Shown in pieces: positions 1-8,654 of a stretch of 34,769 nucleotides of DNA. The translations under genes and the position numbers were made by a program. Within the stretch, counting starts at the first letter, position 1; each line of letters begins with the position of its first letter. Origin of the DNA: Rhizobium sp. Q54 (GTDB lineage: Bacteria > Pseudomonadota > Alphaproteobacteria > Rickettsiales > UBA1997); contig CAMBXE010000015.1 in NCBI GenBank assembly GCA_945871805.1, positions 1 to 34,769 of the forward strand. Direction: 5' to 3'. The notes under the pieces were generated by a model. That model worked only from the letters and a program-made list of their open reading frames with translations. It did not search any database and had not been told where the DNA came from.

Positions 1-533
1 TCGATTGCGTCATCATAAGCCGACAAAATCCCCGCAATTTTCTTTTGGGTTGGGAGTGGCGGGAGTGGAAGTCTGATGTGGTTCAATGTTCCAATGGGCA
101 ATTGCGGCTGCGCTGCTCCATATCGAAATAGATCAGCTTGTTGTTGAAATATTGATGATCTGACTAATCCGTAGAAAAATTGTGCGTTAAGCTTGTTGAG
201 GTCTGGACGCAGAATTAACATTCCAGAGTTAATGCGAATTACACCATATTTTATGCTCTCATCATAAAACGCCACATTGCCTATGGTTCCTCTTGTAGTA
301 AGAACTATGTCCCCTCTCTGCAAATGTCCTTTTCTAAGTTTTTTATGCTTTTCTTCGGTTACAAAAACTTTTTCATCAAACTTAAATCCTGACAAAGTGA
401 CGTTTCCGGTATTGAGAAATAAACAATGACCATCTTCTAAAAATTCTTCTTTTGTTGGATAATTTGCGCCACGATCCCCGTCGATTATTTGTATTGGATA
501 ATCTTTTATTTTTAAGAAGCTCCATCCCTTCAT
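1..533 (-). CDS. hsdS: Type I restriction-modification specificity subunit HsdS (partial, 3' end beyond window)
   Basis: This is the DNA-recognition subunit of a type I restriction-modification enzyme; with HsdM it chooses the methylated or cleaved sequence. The leftward reading frame is open for 177 codons and runs off the window edge, so only the first target-recognition domain and the start of the central spacer are visible. The conserved end of that half reads LPLPPLPTQKKIAGILSAYD, the usual helix that begins the spacer after a target-recognition domain in HsdS. Upstream are DGDRGANYP and the stretch RGDIVLTTRGTIGN, typical of the family. The ATG overlaps the stop of the RhuM gene by one base (TGATG), which fixes the start and implies translational coupling. 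No hsdR is visible here; it may lie outside. Confidence 0.88.
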   Translation of the reverse strand, partial: MKGWSFLKIKDYPIQIIDGDRGANYPTKEEFLEDGHCLFLNTGNVTLSGFKFDEKVFVTEEKHKKLRKGHLQRGDIVLTTRGTIGNVAFYDESIKYGVIRINSGMLILRPDLNKLNAQFFYGLVRSSIFQQQADLFRYGAAQPQLPIGTLNHIRLPLPPLPTQKKIAGILSAYDDAI

Positions 534-1564
534 CACTCCACCCCCCGCAAAATCTTCTTCATCTCTTTATCAAAATCAGAAACATAATTTTTATCCTGAT
601 TCTGGCGGTACTTTTCAAACTCTTCTTCCGCCTTAATTTCCGCATCTTTGGCACTAATATTCCCCGCTGAGTGCAGAAGATTTTTATCGGAAATTGTTAA
701 AAATTCATCGAGCTTTTTTATCCAATCCTGCATCTTCATCAACTTTCCTGAACTCGCTTGCAGCTCGGCAAAATCGAGGTAGAGCGACACAATTAAATTG
801 AGCTGTTTTATCTCGTTTTCGGTTAAATAATTTTTGGCAATTTTGGTGTCGCCTTCGGTGATGTAGTCGTTTTTAAAGCTAGTTAAACCCATCAATGGCT
901 TGCTAGCATTGGCACGGCTGTTGATAATTTCTGTGGCGGTTTTGCCATGAACGGCAAAGTGCATTTTATTTTGCACGGTTGCGAAGAATTTTTGGGTTAA
1001 CTCTGAATCTAATTTGTAATCAATGCTTGAGGCGTAAATGTCGGTGATTTTTTGGTAGAACATGCGTTCAGAGCTTCGGATGTCGCGAATTCTCTGCAAT
1101 AATTCTTCAAAATAGCGTGAGCGACCGCCGCCTTGTTTTAAGCGCTCGTCGTCCATGGTGAAGCCTTTGATTAGATATTCTCGCAATCTTTCTGTTGCCC
1201 ATTTGCGAAACTGCACGCCTTGAGATGAGCGCACGCGATAGCCAACTGCCAATATTGCGTCGAGGTTGTAATGTTTGATCTCCCGCGAAACCTCTCTTGA
1301 AGCCTCTTTTTGAACTATCTGGAAATTCCGGATAGTTGAATTTTCATCAAGCTCTTGTTCTAAATAAATATTTACTAAATGTTCATTAACCGTTCTCACA
1401 TCAACTTTGAAAAGCTCAGCGATAATTTTTTGACTTAGCCAAACATTTTCATCTTCAATTCTAACGCGAATTTTTTGTCCATCGCCAAAAGGTTGATAAA
1501 TCGAAATTTGAGGTTTTGCGATTTCTGTTTTCATGATTTGTGATTTTGTTTTAGTTAGCGACAT
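533..1564 (-). CDS. RhuM-family protein inside the type I R-M operon
   Basis: The 343-residue protein matches the RhuM (virulence protein, DUF-type) family: an N-terminal block with VWLSQKIIAELFKVDVRTVN, resembling a helix-turn-helix, then the family's hallmark HYNLDAILAVGYRVRSSQG and FRKWATERLREYLIKGFTMD around residues 95-140, and a helical C-terminal half. Family members were named from a Salmonella pathogenicity island, but their biochemical function is not settled. The gene lies between hsdM and hsdS and overlaps both (14 bases with the end of hsdM, one base with hsdS), so it is part of the same transcript. An alternative ATG at residue 11 (position 1534) would avoid the hsdM overlap and may be the true start, because the first ten residues look unlike the family. 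A role with the methylase is inferred from position only. Confidence 0.85.
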   Translation of the reverse strand: MSLTKTKSQIMKTEIAKPQISIYQPFGDGQKIRVRIEDENVWLSQKIIAELFKVDVRTVNEHLVNIYLEQELDENSTIRNFQIVQKEASREVSREIKHYNLDAILAVGYRVRSSQGVQFRKWATERLREYLIKGFTMDDERLKQGGGRSRYFEELLQRIRDIRSSERMFYQKITDIYASSIDYKLDSELTQKFFATVQNKMHFAVHGKTATEIINSRANASKPLMGLTSFKNDYITEGDTKIAKNYLTENEIKQLNLIVSLYLDFAELQASSGKLMKMQDWIKKLDEFLTISDKNLLHSAGNISAKDAEIKAEEEFEKYRQNQDKNYVSDFDKEMKKILRGVE

Positions 1565-3128
1565 CTTGCCTCTGCAAAATCTTTTCCATCAAAACCGCAG
1601 CTTCATCATTCAAGCCTTTCAACTCACCGTGAATTTCTCCAAGTCTTTTGGTGTAATCAAAATCTTCATCAAGTTCGATTGAATAGCCGACATATCTTCC
1701 GGGAGTAAGGCTCCAGTCATTTTCCTCAGCCTCTTTCACATCAACAATTTTGCACAGGCCTTCAATATCTTCATATTTTCCGCTGGCGAAAGTTTCTTTC
1801 AGCCACGAATTGTTCGCAAAATCTTTGGTAACATCTTCGCCGCGATAGGCTTTGATGATTGCCGTGAGGCCTTGCATTTGCTCTGGTGAAAAATCACGCA
1901 GTGTTGTGTTGATTTGGCGGAAGGTGTTTCTGGCATCGATCATCAAAATTTTATTCTTGTTTTTCTCAGACTTGCCGCGATCCAAAAACCATAAATGGCA
2001 AGGCAGCGAGCGGGTGTAAAAAAAGTTATTGCCCACCGCAACAATGCAATCCACGCCGCCAGTTTCGATTAATTTTTGACGAATTAGTTTTTCGCTATTG
2101 CCGGCATCAGTTGCCGAAGACGCCATAACAAAGCCGGCGCGGCCACGAGCGTTTAGGTAATGATAAAAATATTGAATCCACAAATAGTTGCCATTGTCGG
2201 CTTTGGGCAGACCAATATCGCCGAATAAACGCTTGTCGGTTTTGACGAAGTCTCGGCTTTTATCCACTTTGTTCACATTGAAAGGCGGGTTAGCCATTAC
2301 AAAATCGCACTTGCCAACAAGGTTGTGCGGGTCGGAGTAGAAGCTGTTACTCTCAATAATTTTTCCTTCAATGCCATGAATGGCGAGGTTCATTTTGGCA
2401 AGGCGGGTGTTATTAGATTTCAGCTCTGTGCCGTAAACTTTGATTGCTTCGTTGACTGCTTTTTTGCTGTGGCTTTCCACGAAATGACCAGTTTGCACAA
2501 ACATGCCGCCTGATCCACAGGCTGGGTCGTGAATTATGCCGTGATCTGGCTGAATAAAATTGACGATTAATTGCACCAAAGATGGCGGCGTAAAAAATTC
2601 TCCGCCTTCTTGTGCGCCTGCGCCACTCATGGAAAATTTCATCAAGAAAAATTCGTAAATGCGGCCGAAGATGTCGCCTTTTAGTTTTTTGACCGAGTCT
2701 TTGTTGAAAACGCGGATCAGCTCGCGCAGTAATTCCGCGTCTAATTCTTGATAATTTTTTGGCAAAATTCCGGCAAGGTCGGCGTAGTTTTCTTCAATAA
2801 GGCGCATGGCTTCGTTTAAAGCTTCGCAGATGTCTGCGCCTTCAGGCAAATTGGCAAGATAACCATATTGTGATTTTTCTGGCAGCATCATTGCGCCAGC
2901 GGCAAGAAAATCTGCTTGGGTGATTGTGCGCTTGCCTCTTGGGCCGGATGGAATTTTTTCTTCAATGACAATTTTTGCTTCTTCGAAACGGTTTTGGGCG
3001 TAGCGCAGAAGGATTAATCCAAGAACCGGGTCCTTGTATTCCGCAGCAGTAAGTTTGGAATTGGCACGCAGATTATCGGCAGAATCCCAAAGTTCTTTTT
3101 CGAGTTGCTTGATTTGTTCGCTGTTCAT
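1551..3128 (-). CDS. hsdM: Type I restriction-modification DNA methyltransferase subunit HsdM
   Basis: HsdM is the N6-adenine methyltransferase subunit that modifies host DNA using S-adenosylmethionine. The 525-residue length is normal. Residues 1-150 form the helical HsdM N-terminal domain, starting with LEKELWDSADNLRANS. The catalytic domain follows, with GGEFFTPPSLVQLIV leading into the AdoMet-binding motif I DPACGSGGMF (201-210) and the catalytic motif IV NPPF (280-283). A C-terminal helical tail ends in LMEKILQRQ. It heads the leftward operon hsdM-rhuM-hsdS. A decayed Fic gene lies only about 25 bases upstream on the same strand, which suggests the locus was once longer. All catalytic motifs are intact, so a working methylase is expected. 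Confidence 0.95.
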   Translation of the reverse strand: MNSEQIKQLEKELWDSADNLRANSKLTAAEYKDPVLGLILLRYAQNRFEEAKIVIEEKIPSGPRGKRTITQADFLAAGAMMLPEKSQYGYLANLPEGADICEALNEAMRLIEENYADLAGILPKNYQELDAELLRELIRVFNKDSVKKLKGDIFGRIYEFFLMKFSMSGAGAQEGGEFFTPPSLVQLIVNFIQPDHGIIHDPACGSGGMFVQTGHFVESHSKKAVNEAIKVYGTELKSNNTRLAKMNLAIHGIEGKIIESNSFYSDPHNLVGKCDFVMANPPFNVNKVDKSRDFVKTDKRLFGDIGLPKADNGNYLWIQYFYHYLNARGRAGFVMASSATDAGNSEKLIRQKLIETGGVDCIVAVGNNFFYTRSLPCHLWFLDRGKSEKNKNKILMIDARNTFRQINTTLRDFSPEQMQGLTAIIKAYRGEDVTKDFANNSWLKETFASGKYEDIEGLCKIVDVKEAEENDWSLTPGRYVGYSIELDEDFDYTKRLGEIHGELKGLNDEAAVLMEKILQRQDVAN

Positions 3129-3153
3129 TTTTCTAAGAATTTAGATTTTTAAA

Positions 3154-3640
3154 TTATTCAACCAACTTACGCGACTTCTTCCCTAAAAAATAACCACGAT
3201 TCTTTTTCGCTTCCGAGCTTGCTTCAATAAAACCAACCTCAAGACCACTTGTTACAAATGTTGTTAGCGGCCCCGATGCTTAGTCCAAAAAACAATGCCA
3301 TATCTTTAGTGGCGATGATTTTTTGTTTTAAAAATAAATCCAAAGCCCGTTTTTATCTTTCATCTAGATGATAAAGCAGATCTGATTTATCACTTTCTTC
3401 ACCTTTGTTTTGCAGGTTAGACACGATGTTTTTTCTAACGCTTTCGAAAGACTTCGCCATGCCGATGCAAAAATATTCGATGAAGCTGGTGATTTCATTC
3501 TTGGCTCTTCCCATGTAGTAATTGTGATGATTACCAATGCTTAAAGCTTGGTAATAAGAACCTAAATCTTTGGCGTAATATTCTTTTAAGCAGTAAATGC
3601 CTTTTAAACCGTAGCCGCCGATGAATGCCCCCGCACTATT
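3154..3640 (-). pseudogene. Broken Fic-family protein (C-terminal part only)
   Basis: In the leftward direction one frame reads GGYGLKGIYCLKEYYAKDLG, followed by SYYQALSIG and EITSFIEYFCIGMAKSFE. This resembles the C-terminal helices of Fic-domain AMPylating proteins after the catalytic core. The frame then meets an in-frame TAA at 3353-3355, continues with a helix-turn-helix-like stretch (IIATKDMALFFGLS), and stops at about 3240. A neighbouring frame carries the expected remainder (GLEVGFIEASSEAKKNRG) to a stop at 3154. The catalytic HPFxxGNGR region is missing: upstream sequence gives way to transposase debris on the other strand near 3640. One stop, one frameshift and the truncation mean it is dead. 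It ends about 25 bases before hsdM on the same strand. Assignment is by pattern, without a search. Confidence 0.6.
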
Positions 3641-3970
3641 GAATGCGCCTACTCTGACAATGGCACAGAATACAAAGGAATTAGTAAGTACGCCTTTGTT
3701 TCTTTTTTATACGATCACAAAATAGGAGAAAAATTCACCAAGGTAAAACGTTCACAAACCAATGATAAAGCGGAGAGAGTGATTCGAGCATTGCTGGAAA
3801 TGGGGCGCCAAAAAACTGATTTCACTTCACGAGAACACGGGAAGTTGGGGTTCATTAGATTCATCAACTTCTATAATACTGTCACGCCTCACAAGGGAAT
3901 TGACGGCAAAACATCTTAAGAAAAATTGCTTGGATACTTTGATCCAAAACCAAAAAACACCACCATGTAA
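3641..3970 (+). pseudogene. Truncated IS481-type DDE transposase remnant
   Basis: A rightward frame contains the C-terminal half of a DDE integrase-core transposase. SDNGTEYKG at the left end carries the second catalytic aspartate; QTNDKAERVIRALLEMG carries the catalytic glutamate; FYNTVTPHKGIDGKTS is the usual ending block that precedes EKLLGYF in IS481-type enzymes. An in-frame TAA at 3917-3919 interrupts that block, and the frame then continues to a second stop at 3968-3970. The N-terminal half, including the helix-turn-helix and first catalytic aspartate, is gone: the left end abuts the Fic fragment on the opposite strand. No terminal inverted repeats or target duplication could be recognised, so the element is an immobile relic. 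Confidence 0.75.
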
Positions 3971-3975
3971 ATTCG

Positions 3976-4018
3976 CGTGAAAATTTTTAGTTGCGTAAGC
4001 AGCGCGATGAATTCTTAC
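3976..4018. repeat. Diverged short repeat, copy A
   Basis: About 45 bases resemble 21117-21163, ending in the shared GATGAATTCTTAC. It lies just after the transposase relic and about 90 bases from the outer-membrane protein stop. Several differences between the copies are silent in one frame (LRKQ.DEFL), so both may be scraps of the same coding sequence. Confidence 0.45.
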
Positions 4019-4105
4019 ATCTAAAGCAGTTCTTTGATGAATTTAATTTTCCAAAAATCGAATCAGATATTGATTCAGAAGGCTTTTCTTATTCAGGAAA
4101 TTTAA

Positions 4106-4705
4106 TCAATCTCCAAAAGTATAAGTCAGCCCAAGATGCGCCACGCCTAGCTGTGTTTCGCTTTGTCCATCTTGATAATGGGCATTAAATTTTTGGATAT
4201 CGTAAGCGGCTTTAATGCTGAGATTGGTGAGGGGAATATCGAACAAGATTCCGACGCCGTAAAGTGGAGCGGCTCGGCGATTAGAAACGTCGGTTCCATA
4301 TTTCACGCTGGCGACGCCGTAAGTTACGAAGGGAGTAAGCCAAGGCAGAACGGTAATACCAAGATTGGCCTTGGCGCCGTAGCGATCATTTAATTCAACA
4401 TTTGGACCGGCGCTGGAAGTATTTTGAGTAAAGCCGCGCGCGGAAGAATTCAGGCGTTCATAAAAAACTTCTGCCGAAGCGAAAAGAAATAGTGGATCAA
4501 CACGAACTCCGAAATTCGCGCCGTATCCTTCGTTATTGGCATTTGATTTAGCTCCATCTTGCGGACCGAGTAATGTCGAAGAATTATCCGCTTTATTTCG
4601 AGCTTGAGAATGCAGCGCATCCAGGCCAACAAACAAACCAGAGGCGGCTTGTGATTGAGAAGAAAACAGAATCATCGCACAGAAAACAGACAGGAATTTT
4701 TTCAT
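4106..4705 (-). CDS. Outer-membrane beta-barrel protein of unknown role
   Basis: The 199-residue product starts with a signal peptide (MKKFLSVFCAMILFSSQSQA, cleavage near residue 20). It continues with alternating hydrophobic and polar strands and ends in HLGLTYTFGD, the aromatic ending typical of small OmpA/OmpW-like barrels. Strand-like segments such as YGANFGVRV, AEVFYERLN, ANLGITVLPWLTPFVTYGVA and LGVAHLGLTYTF suggest about eight strands, with loops rich in Asn and Ser. No enzyme or binding motif is visible, so the function is unknown; surface porin or adhesin are both possible. It is transcribed away from the NYN gene, with about 85 bases between the two starts. Its 3' end faces the degraded transposon region. 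Confidence 0.75.
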   Translation of the reverse strand: MKKFLSVFCAMILFSSQSQAASGLFVGLDALHSQARNKADNSSTLLGPQDGAKSNANNEGYGANFGVRVDPLFLFASAEVFYERLNSSARGFTQNTSSAGPNVELNDRYGAKANLGITVLPWLTPFVTYGVASVKYGTDVSNRRAAPLYGVGILFDIPLTNLSIKAAYDIQKFNAHYQDGQSETQLGVAHLGLTYTFGD

Positions 4706-4780
4706 ATTTTATCAAATTAATTTAATCGGTGGCGCATCAAAGCTGTCATGTTTTAGATGTCACTGTTGTTAATTATTCTT

Positions 4781-4790
4781 TGAGGAAAAT
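4781..4790 (+). promoter_or_regulatory. Shine-Dalgarno site fixing a TTG start
   Basis: TGAGG ends five bases before TTG at 4791. This strong ribosome site decides that the NYN protein starts at a TTG codon, since no ATG or GTG lies suitably placed and the protein sequence begins directly with the conserved first strand. Confidence 0.6.
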
Positions 4791-5276
4791 TTGAAAACTA
4801 AAGCGCAAAACATCGCGATTTTTGTCGACGTACAAAACATCTACTACACTACAAAACAAAAGCATCAGCGCCATTTCGATTACAACGCATTTTGGAAAAA
4901 AGTTACCGCGAATCGTCATGTTGTAAAAGCTTTCGCTTACGCGATTGACAGGTCTGACGAAAAACAAAAACAGTTCCAGAATATTCTGCGAGGCATCGGA
5001 TTCGAAGTGAAATTGAAGCCATTCATTCAAAGAAGCGACGGTTCGGCGAAAGGTGATTGGGATGTTGGAATCACGATTGATATAATGGAATATGCGAAAG
5101 AATCCGACGTAGTTATTCTACTTTCCGGCGACGGAGATTTCGATCTGCTCGTGCAAAAAATCAAAAAAGATTTCGGCGTTGAAGTCGAAATTTACGGCGT
5201 CAAAGAATTAACCGCAGATTCTCTTATCTCTGCGGCGTCAAGATTTGTGCCGATCGAAGAAGGTTTACTATTATAG
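4791..5276 (+). CDS. NYN-domain (LabA/DUF88-like) putative ribonuclease
   Basis: The 161-residue protein is a single NYN domain, a PIN-like fold found in metal-dependent RNases. The acidic residues expected for metal binding are in place: D13 in IAIFVDVQN, then D89 and D91 in KGDWDVGITIDIM, and D114/D116 in LLSGDGDFDLLV (112-120). The C-terminal end (GVKELTADSLISAASRFVPI) matches the LabA/DUF88 ending. No extra RNA-binding domain is present, so this is the minimal form. It stands alone, divergent from the outer-membrane protein and convergent with uvrA. RNase activity is inferred from the fold; the substrate is unknown. Confidence 0.85.
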   Translation: MKTKAQNIAIFVDVQNIYYTTKQKHQRHFDYNAFWKKVTANRHVVKAFAYAIDRSDEKQKQFQNILRGIGFEVKLKPFIQRSDGSAKGDWDVGITIDIMEYAKESDVVILLSGDGDFDLLVQKIKKDFGVEVEIYGVKELTADSLISAASRFVPIEEGLLL

Positions 5277-5382
5277 ATTTTTTTACAGATGAGGGGCTCG
5301 GTAACTCCCGCTTGCAATTGCAAAAGTTCATCAATTTGGACGCTGCAGCGCCGTCACAAATTTCTATTTCTCTAGACCACCT

Positions 5383-5416
5383 TTCTGTCACCGCGGCTTA
5401 TGCTGAGGTGACAGAA
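5383..5416. repeat. Inverted repeat between convergent genes
   Basis: Ten-base arms TTCTGTCACC and GGTGACAGAA flank a 14-base loop in the 169-base gap between the NYN gene and uvrA. The arms share the GTCACC/GGTGAC core of the window's GC-rich palindromes, so this may be a decayed copy. There is no T-run, so intrinsic termination is doubtful. Confidence 0.5.
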
Positions 5417-5445
5417 ATAGAGGGGTGGCGGAGATTGCTGAGTGA

Positions 5446-8310
5446 TTAACCCTTCAGCGTCTTGGCCAAATATTTTCCAGTTACTGATTTTTTATTCTTA
5501 GCGATTTCTTCCGGAGTTCCTTCGGCAACGATGTAGCCACCTTTCTCACCGCCACATGGACCGATGTCGACGATGTGATCTGCGGTTTTAAGAACATCGA
5601 GATTGTGCTCGATTACTAGAATCGAATTTCCAGCGTCGACGAGTTTGTGGAGAACTCTTAGTAGCTTACTGATGTCTTCAAAATGCAGGCCAGTTGTCGG
5701 TTCGTCGAGGATGTACAAAGTGTCTCCAGTTGCTTTTTTACTCAACTCTTTTGCCAATTTAATCCGCTGAGCTTCGCCACCAGAAAGTGTCGTCGCGCTT
5801 TGTCCGATGCGAATATAATTGAGGCCGACGTCGCAAAGTGCTTTGAACTTTTCGAAGATGTGTGGCATGCCATTGAAGAAATCAGCGGCATCTTCTGCGG
5901 TCATTTCAAGTACGTCAGAAATAGATTTATCTTTGTATTTAATTTCCAAAGTTTCGCGGTTGTAGCGCTTGCCGTGACAAGTTTCGCAACGCACATAAAC
6001 GTCAGGAAGGAAGTGCATTTCGATCTTGATTAAGCCGTCGCCCTGACAGGTTTCGCAGCGACCACCTTTTACGTTAAACGAAAATCTTCCGACCTTGTAA
6101 CCGCGAGCTTTTGACTCAGGTAAATCGGTGTAAAATTCACGAATGAAGGTGAAAGCACCGATGTATGTACAAGGGTTAGAACGAGGCGTGCGACCGATTG
6201 GTGACTGATCGATCTCAATAATTTTGTCGATAAAATGGTGGCCAGAAATTCCGGTGTAAGGACCAGGAACAACTTTCGCTTTATTCAAAATTTTATCCAA
6301 AGCCGGATAAAGTGTTTTGATGATTAAGCTCGATTTTCCGCCGCCAGAAATTCCAGAAATTGCGGTGAAAATTCTTAGAGGAAGATTAAGCGTAATATCC
6401 TTGAGATTATTGAGCGTAGCGCCGCGCAAATTGATCATTCTTTTCGGATCAATTTTACGACGTTTTGTCGGAATTTCGATTTTCTTTTTGCCGCTCAAAT
6501 ATTGCCCAGTAACACTATTTGGATCGTTGATTACGAACTCAGGCAAGCCGGCAGAAATAATTTCACCGCCATGAATTCCCGCGCCAGGACCTACGTCGAT
6601 CAAGTATTCTGCTTCACGCATCATTTCTTCGTCGTGCTCAACAACGATTACGGAATTTCCTAAATCGCGAAGATTTTTTAGTGTCGTGATTAATTTGTCG
6701 TTATCCGATTGATGTAGGCCAATAGAGGGTTCGTCTAGTACGTAAATCACGCCAGAAAGGCCGGATCCAATTTGTGAAGCGAGACGGATTCTTTGGGCTT
6801 CACCGCCGGACAAAGTTCCAGCTTCGCGATTTACCGTCAAATATTCGAGACCAACATTACGCAAAAATCCCAGGCGTCGCGTGATTTCTTTGAGTAATCT
6901 TTCAGCGATTTGATTTTGGGTTGAGGTTAATTTTTTGGGTAATTCTTCAAACCAATCGACAGCGCGTTCGATTGAAAGCCTGCTTAATTCGCCAACGTGA
7001 ATTCCATCAATTTTTACGGCAAGAGATTGCTCGTTTAGGCGGTAGCCGTGGCATTTGTCGCAGGTGCGTGAAGCTTGGAATTTTGTTAATTCTTCCTGAA
7101 GCGATTCGCTTTCGCTTTCCAAATATCTTTTTTTCAAGCTGTTAACGACTCCTTCAAAAGGTTTTTTAACTTTGATCGCCTTGAGTCCGTCTTCGATTTT
7201 AATTTCGACTTCATCCTCACCGGTTCCGTAGAAAATTTTCTCTTTGATTTCGGCGGGAAGGGTTTTGAAAGGAACGTCGAGACTGAAATTATAATGCAAC
7301 GACATTGCCGCTAGAACCTGCTGGTAGAAGCGCTCTTGCACGCCTTGCCAAACAGAAATTGCTCCTTGGCGGAGAGTCAAATTTTCATCTTCAACGACAA
7401 GATCAGAGCTGAAATACATTTCAGTTCCAAGGCCGTTGCAATGTTTACAAGCGCCGAATGGCGAGTTGAAAGAGAAGAGTCGAGGCTCGATTTCGGGAAT
7501 GGTAAAGCCAGAAACTGGGCAAGAAAACTTTTCGCTGAAAATAATGTAATCACCAACTTTGTGCTTAGTTTTTGCGCCTTCGGGAAGACTGACAATTTCA
7601 ACGTAGAGCAAACCTTCGGAAGCTTTTAATGCGGTTTCAACCGAGTCGGCAAGCCTGTTGCCTAGATCGTCAGACATTACCACGCGATCAACAATAATTT
7701 CGATGTCGTGCTTTTTATTCTTATCGAGTGGCGGAAGAATTTCGTTTAGATCGTGAACATTTCCGTCAACTTTAATGCGCTGAAAGCCTTGTTTGCGTGC
7801 GCCCATCATTTCTTTACGAAACTCACCTTTTTGACCGCGCACGATTGGCGCGAGGATGTAGATGCGAGTTTTTTTTGGTAGATCCAAAATCTTGTCGACC
7901 ATGATTGAAGCAGATTGGCTCTCAATCGGCTTGCCTGTCGCTGGTGAAAATGGGGTTCCTATTCTAGCAAATAAAAGACGGAAGTGGTCGTAAATTTCGG
8001 TAACTGTTCCAACGGTAGAGCGCGGATTGCGTGACGTAGTTTTTTGGTCAATGGCAATTGAAGGTGAAAGGCCGGTAATTGATTCAACATCTGGCTTGTC
8101 TTGCATATCGAGAAATTGACGTGCGTAAGCAGAAAGGCTTTCGATAAAACGACGCTGACCTTCGGCGTAAACCGTGTCGAAAACTAACGAAGATTTTCCT
8201 GAGCCAGAGAGGCCAGTAACTACAACGAGTTGGTTCTTAGGAATTTCGATGCTGACATTTTTTAGATTATGTTCTTTGGCACCAACGACTTTAATAAATT
8301 GTTCTTCCAT
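5446..8310 (-). CDS. uvrA: Excinuclease ABC subunit A (UvrA)
   Basis: UvrA is the damage-recognition ATPase of nucleotide excision repair; as a dimer it scans DNA and loads UvrB. The 954-residue length is typical. The first ATPase half starts with [20 protein letters not shown] (Walker A, residues 33-41), carries the UvrB-binding and insertion regions, a first zinc module (CPVSG with CKHCNGLG), and the signature [12 protein letters not shown] near residue 497. The second half has a Walker A of the form GISGGGKSS near 655, the C-terminal zinc finger with cysteine pairs CETC near 752 and CETC near 773, and a second [12 protein letters not shown] near 840 followed by [10 protein letters not shown]. 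All elements are intact. It is monocistronic, with a long untranslated gap upstream. Confidence 0.98.
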   Translation of the reverse strand: MEEQFIKVVGAKEHNLKNVSIEIPKNQLVVVTGLSGSGKSSLVFDTVYAEGQRRFIESLSAYARQFLDMQDKPDVESITGLSPSIAIDQKTTSRNPRSTVGTVTEIYDHFRLLFARIGTPFSPATGKPIESQSASIMVDKILDLPKKTRIYILAPIVRGQKGEFRKEMMGARKQGFQRIKVDGNVHDLNEILPPLDKNKKHDIEIIVDRVVMSDDLGNRLADSVETALKASEGLLYVEIVSLPEGAKTKHKVGDYIIFSEKFSCPVSGFTIPEIEPRLFSFNSPFGACKHCNGLGTEMYFSSDLVVEDENLTLRQGAISVWQGVQERFYQQVLAAMSLHYNFSLDVPFKTLPAEIKEKIFYGTGEDEVEIKIEDGLKAIKVKKPFEGVVNSLKKRYLESESESLQEELTKFQASRTCDKCHGYRLNEQSLAVKIDGIHVGELSRLSIERAVDWFEELPKKLTSTQNQIAERLLKEITRRLGFLRNVGLEYLTVNREAGTLSGGEAQRIRLASQIGSGLSGVIYVLDEPSIGLHQSDNDKLITTLKNLRDLGNSVIVVEHDEEMMREAEYLIDVGPGAGIHGGEIISAGLPEFVINDPNSVTGQYLSGKKKIEIPTKRRKIDPKRMINLRGATLNNLKDITLNLPLRIFTAISGISGGGKSSLIIKTLYPALDKILNKAKVVPGPYTGISGHHFIDKIIEIDQSPIGRTPRSNPCTYIGAFTFIREFYTDLPESKARGYKVGRFSFNVKGGRCETCQGDGLIKIEMHFLPDVYVRCETCHGKRYNRETLEIKYKDKSISDVLEMTAEDAADFFNGMPHIFEKFKALCDVGLNYIRIGQSATTLSGGEAQRIKLAKELSKKATGDTLYILDEPTTGLHFEDISKLLRVLHKLVDAGNSILVIEHNLDVLKTADHIVDIGPCGGEKGGYIVAEGTPEEIAKNKKSVTGKYLAKTLKG

Positions 8311-8387
8311 GGAATTTGAGTAAATAAGAGTCTAAGAGATTTTGTAAGATTCGTGAAAGTGACTTAAAGCAGTACCTTTAAGAAAGC

Positions 8388-8421
8388 AAAAAACCCGCCG
8401 CAAAATTTCTTTTACGACGGG
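8388..8421 (-). terminator. Strong Rho-independent terminator (leftward)
   Basis: On the minus strand a 12-pair stem (CCCGTCGTAAAA with TTTTGCGGCGGG, two G-U pairs) closes a GAAA tetraloop and is followed directly by six T. It lies about 230 bases downstream of the pstS-like stop and about 70 bases beyond a possible 19-codon frame, so it probably ends a transcript covering one or both. Confidence 0.85.
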
Positions 8422-8475
8422 CACCTAACTGCTGAATTAGGCTGTGCAAGAAGTCACCACTTGGATAAACTTCTT
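8388..8475 (-). ncRNA. Candidate structured small RNA or 3' UTR with three hairpins
   Basis: Reading leftward, three hairpins follow one another almost without gaps: AAGAAGT/ACTTCTT (8469-8475 with 8448-8454), CCTAA/TTAGG strengthened by CAC/GTG (8422-8446), and the terminator stem (8394-8421). A possible promoter lies just upstream on the same strand: TTGACC, 17 bases, then GATAAG, which would start a transcript of roughly 70 to 80 bases near 8465. No known RNA family was recognised: it lacks tmRNA, SRP RNA and RNase P signatures. It could equally be the 3' untranslated part of the upstream transcript. Confidence 0.4.
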
Positions 8476-8492
8476 ATCTGTTCTTCGAACGT

Positions 8493-8552
8493 TTAGGTCA
8501 AAGTAGAAACTACCGACAACGTAAGGAAAACTATCAATGGAATGAAAACCAT
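8493..8552 (-). CDS. Possible 19-residue hydrophobic peptide
   Basis: An ATG with a well-placed ribosome site (CGGAG ending six bases upstream) opens a 19-codon frame, MVFIPLIVFLTLSVVSTLT, ending in TAA. Almost the whole peptide is one hydrophobic segment long enough to sit in a membrane, with no charged residue. It lies in the otherwise gene-free 8311-8654 gap, about 100 bases downstream of the pstS-like gene on the same strand and just ahead of three hairpins. Its size and composition would suit a small membrane protein or a type I toxin-like peptide, but no antisense partner is visible and the frame could be accidental. The start and ribosome site are the only positive evidence. Confidence 0.35.
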   Translation of the reverse strand: MVFIPLIVFLTLSVVSTLT

Positions 8553-8654
8553 GATTATCTCCGATGTTTAGTAGTTAATGAGACAAGAAGTTCATCGCGA
8601 AATTAGATTTAAAAAAATCTAGTTAAGCGAGACCCTTAAAACACGTGACCAGGT

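Noticed and set aside
3991-4188. Rightward 65-codon frame starting at TTG
   Set aside because: Starts inside a short repeat and overlaps the end of the outer-membrane protein gene on the other strand; no ribosome site.
4163-4393. Rightward frame within the outer-membrane protein gene
   Set aside because: Antisense shadow of a gene with a clear signal peptide and barrel pattern.
8388-8654. tmRNA or SRP RNA in the uvrA-pstS gap
   Set aside because: No tag-peptide frame, no tRNA-like ends and no SRP tetraloop motif could be found on either strand.
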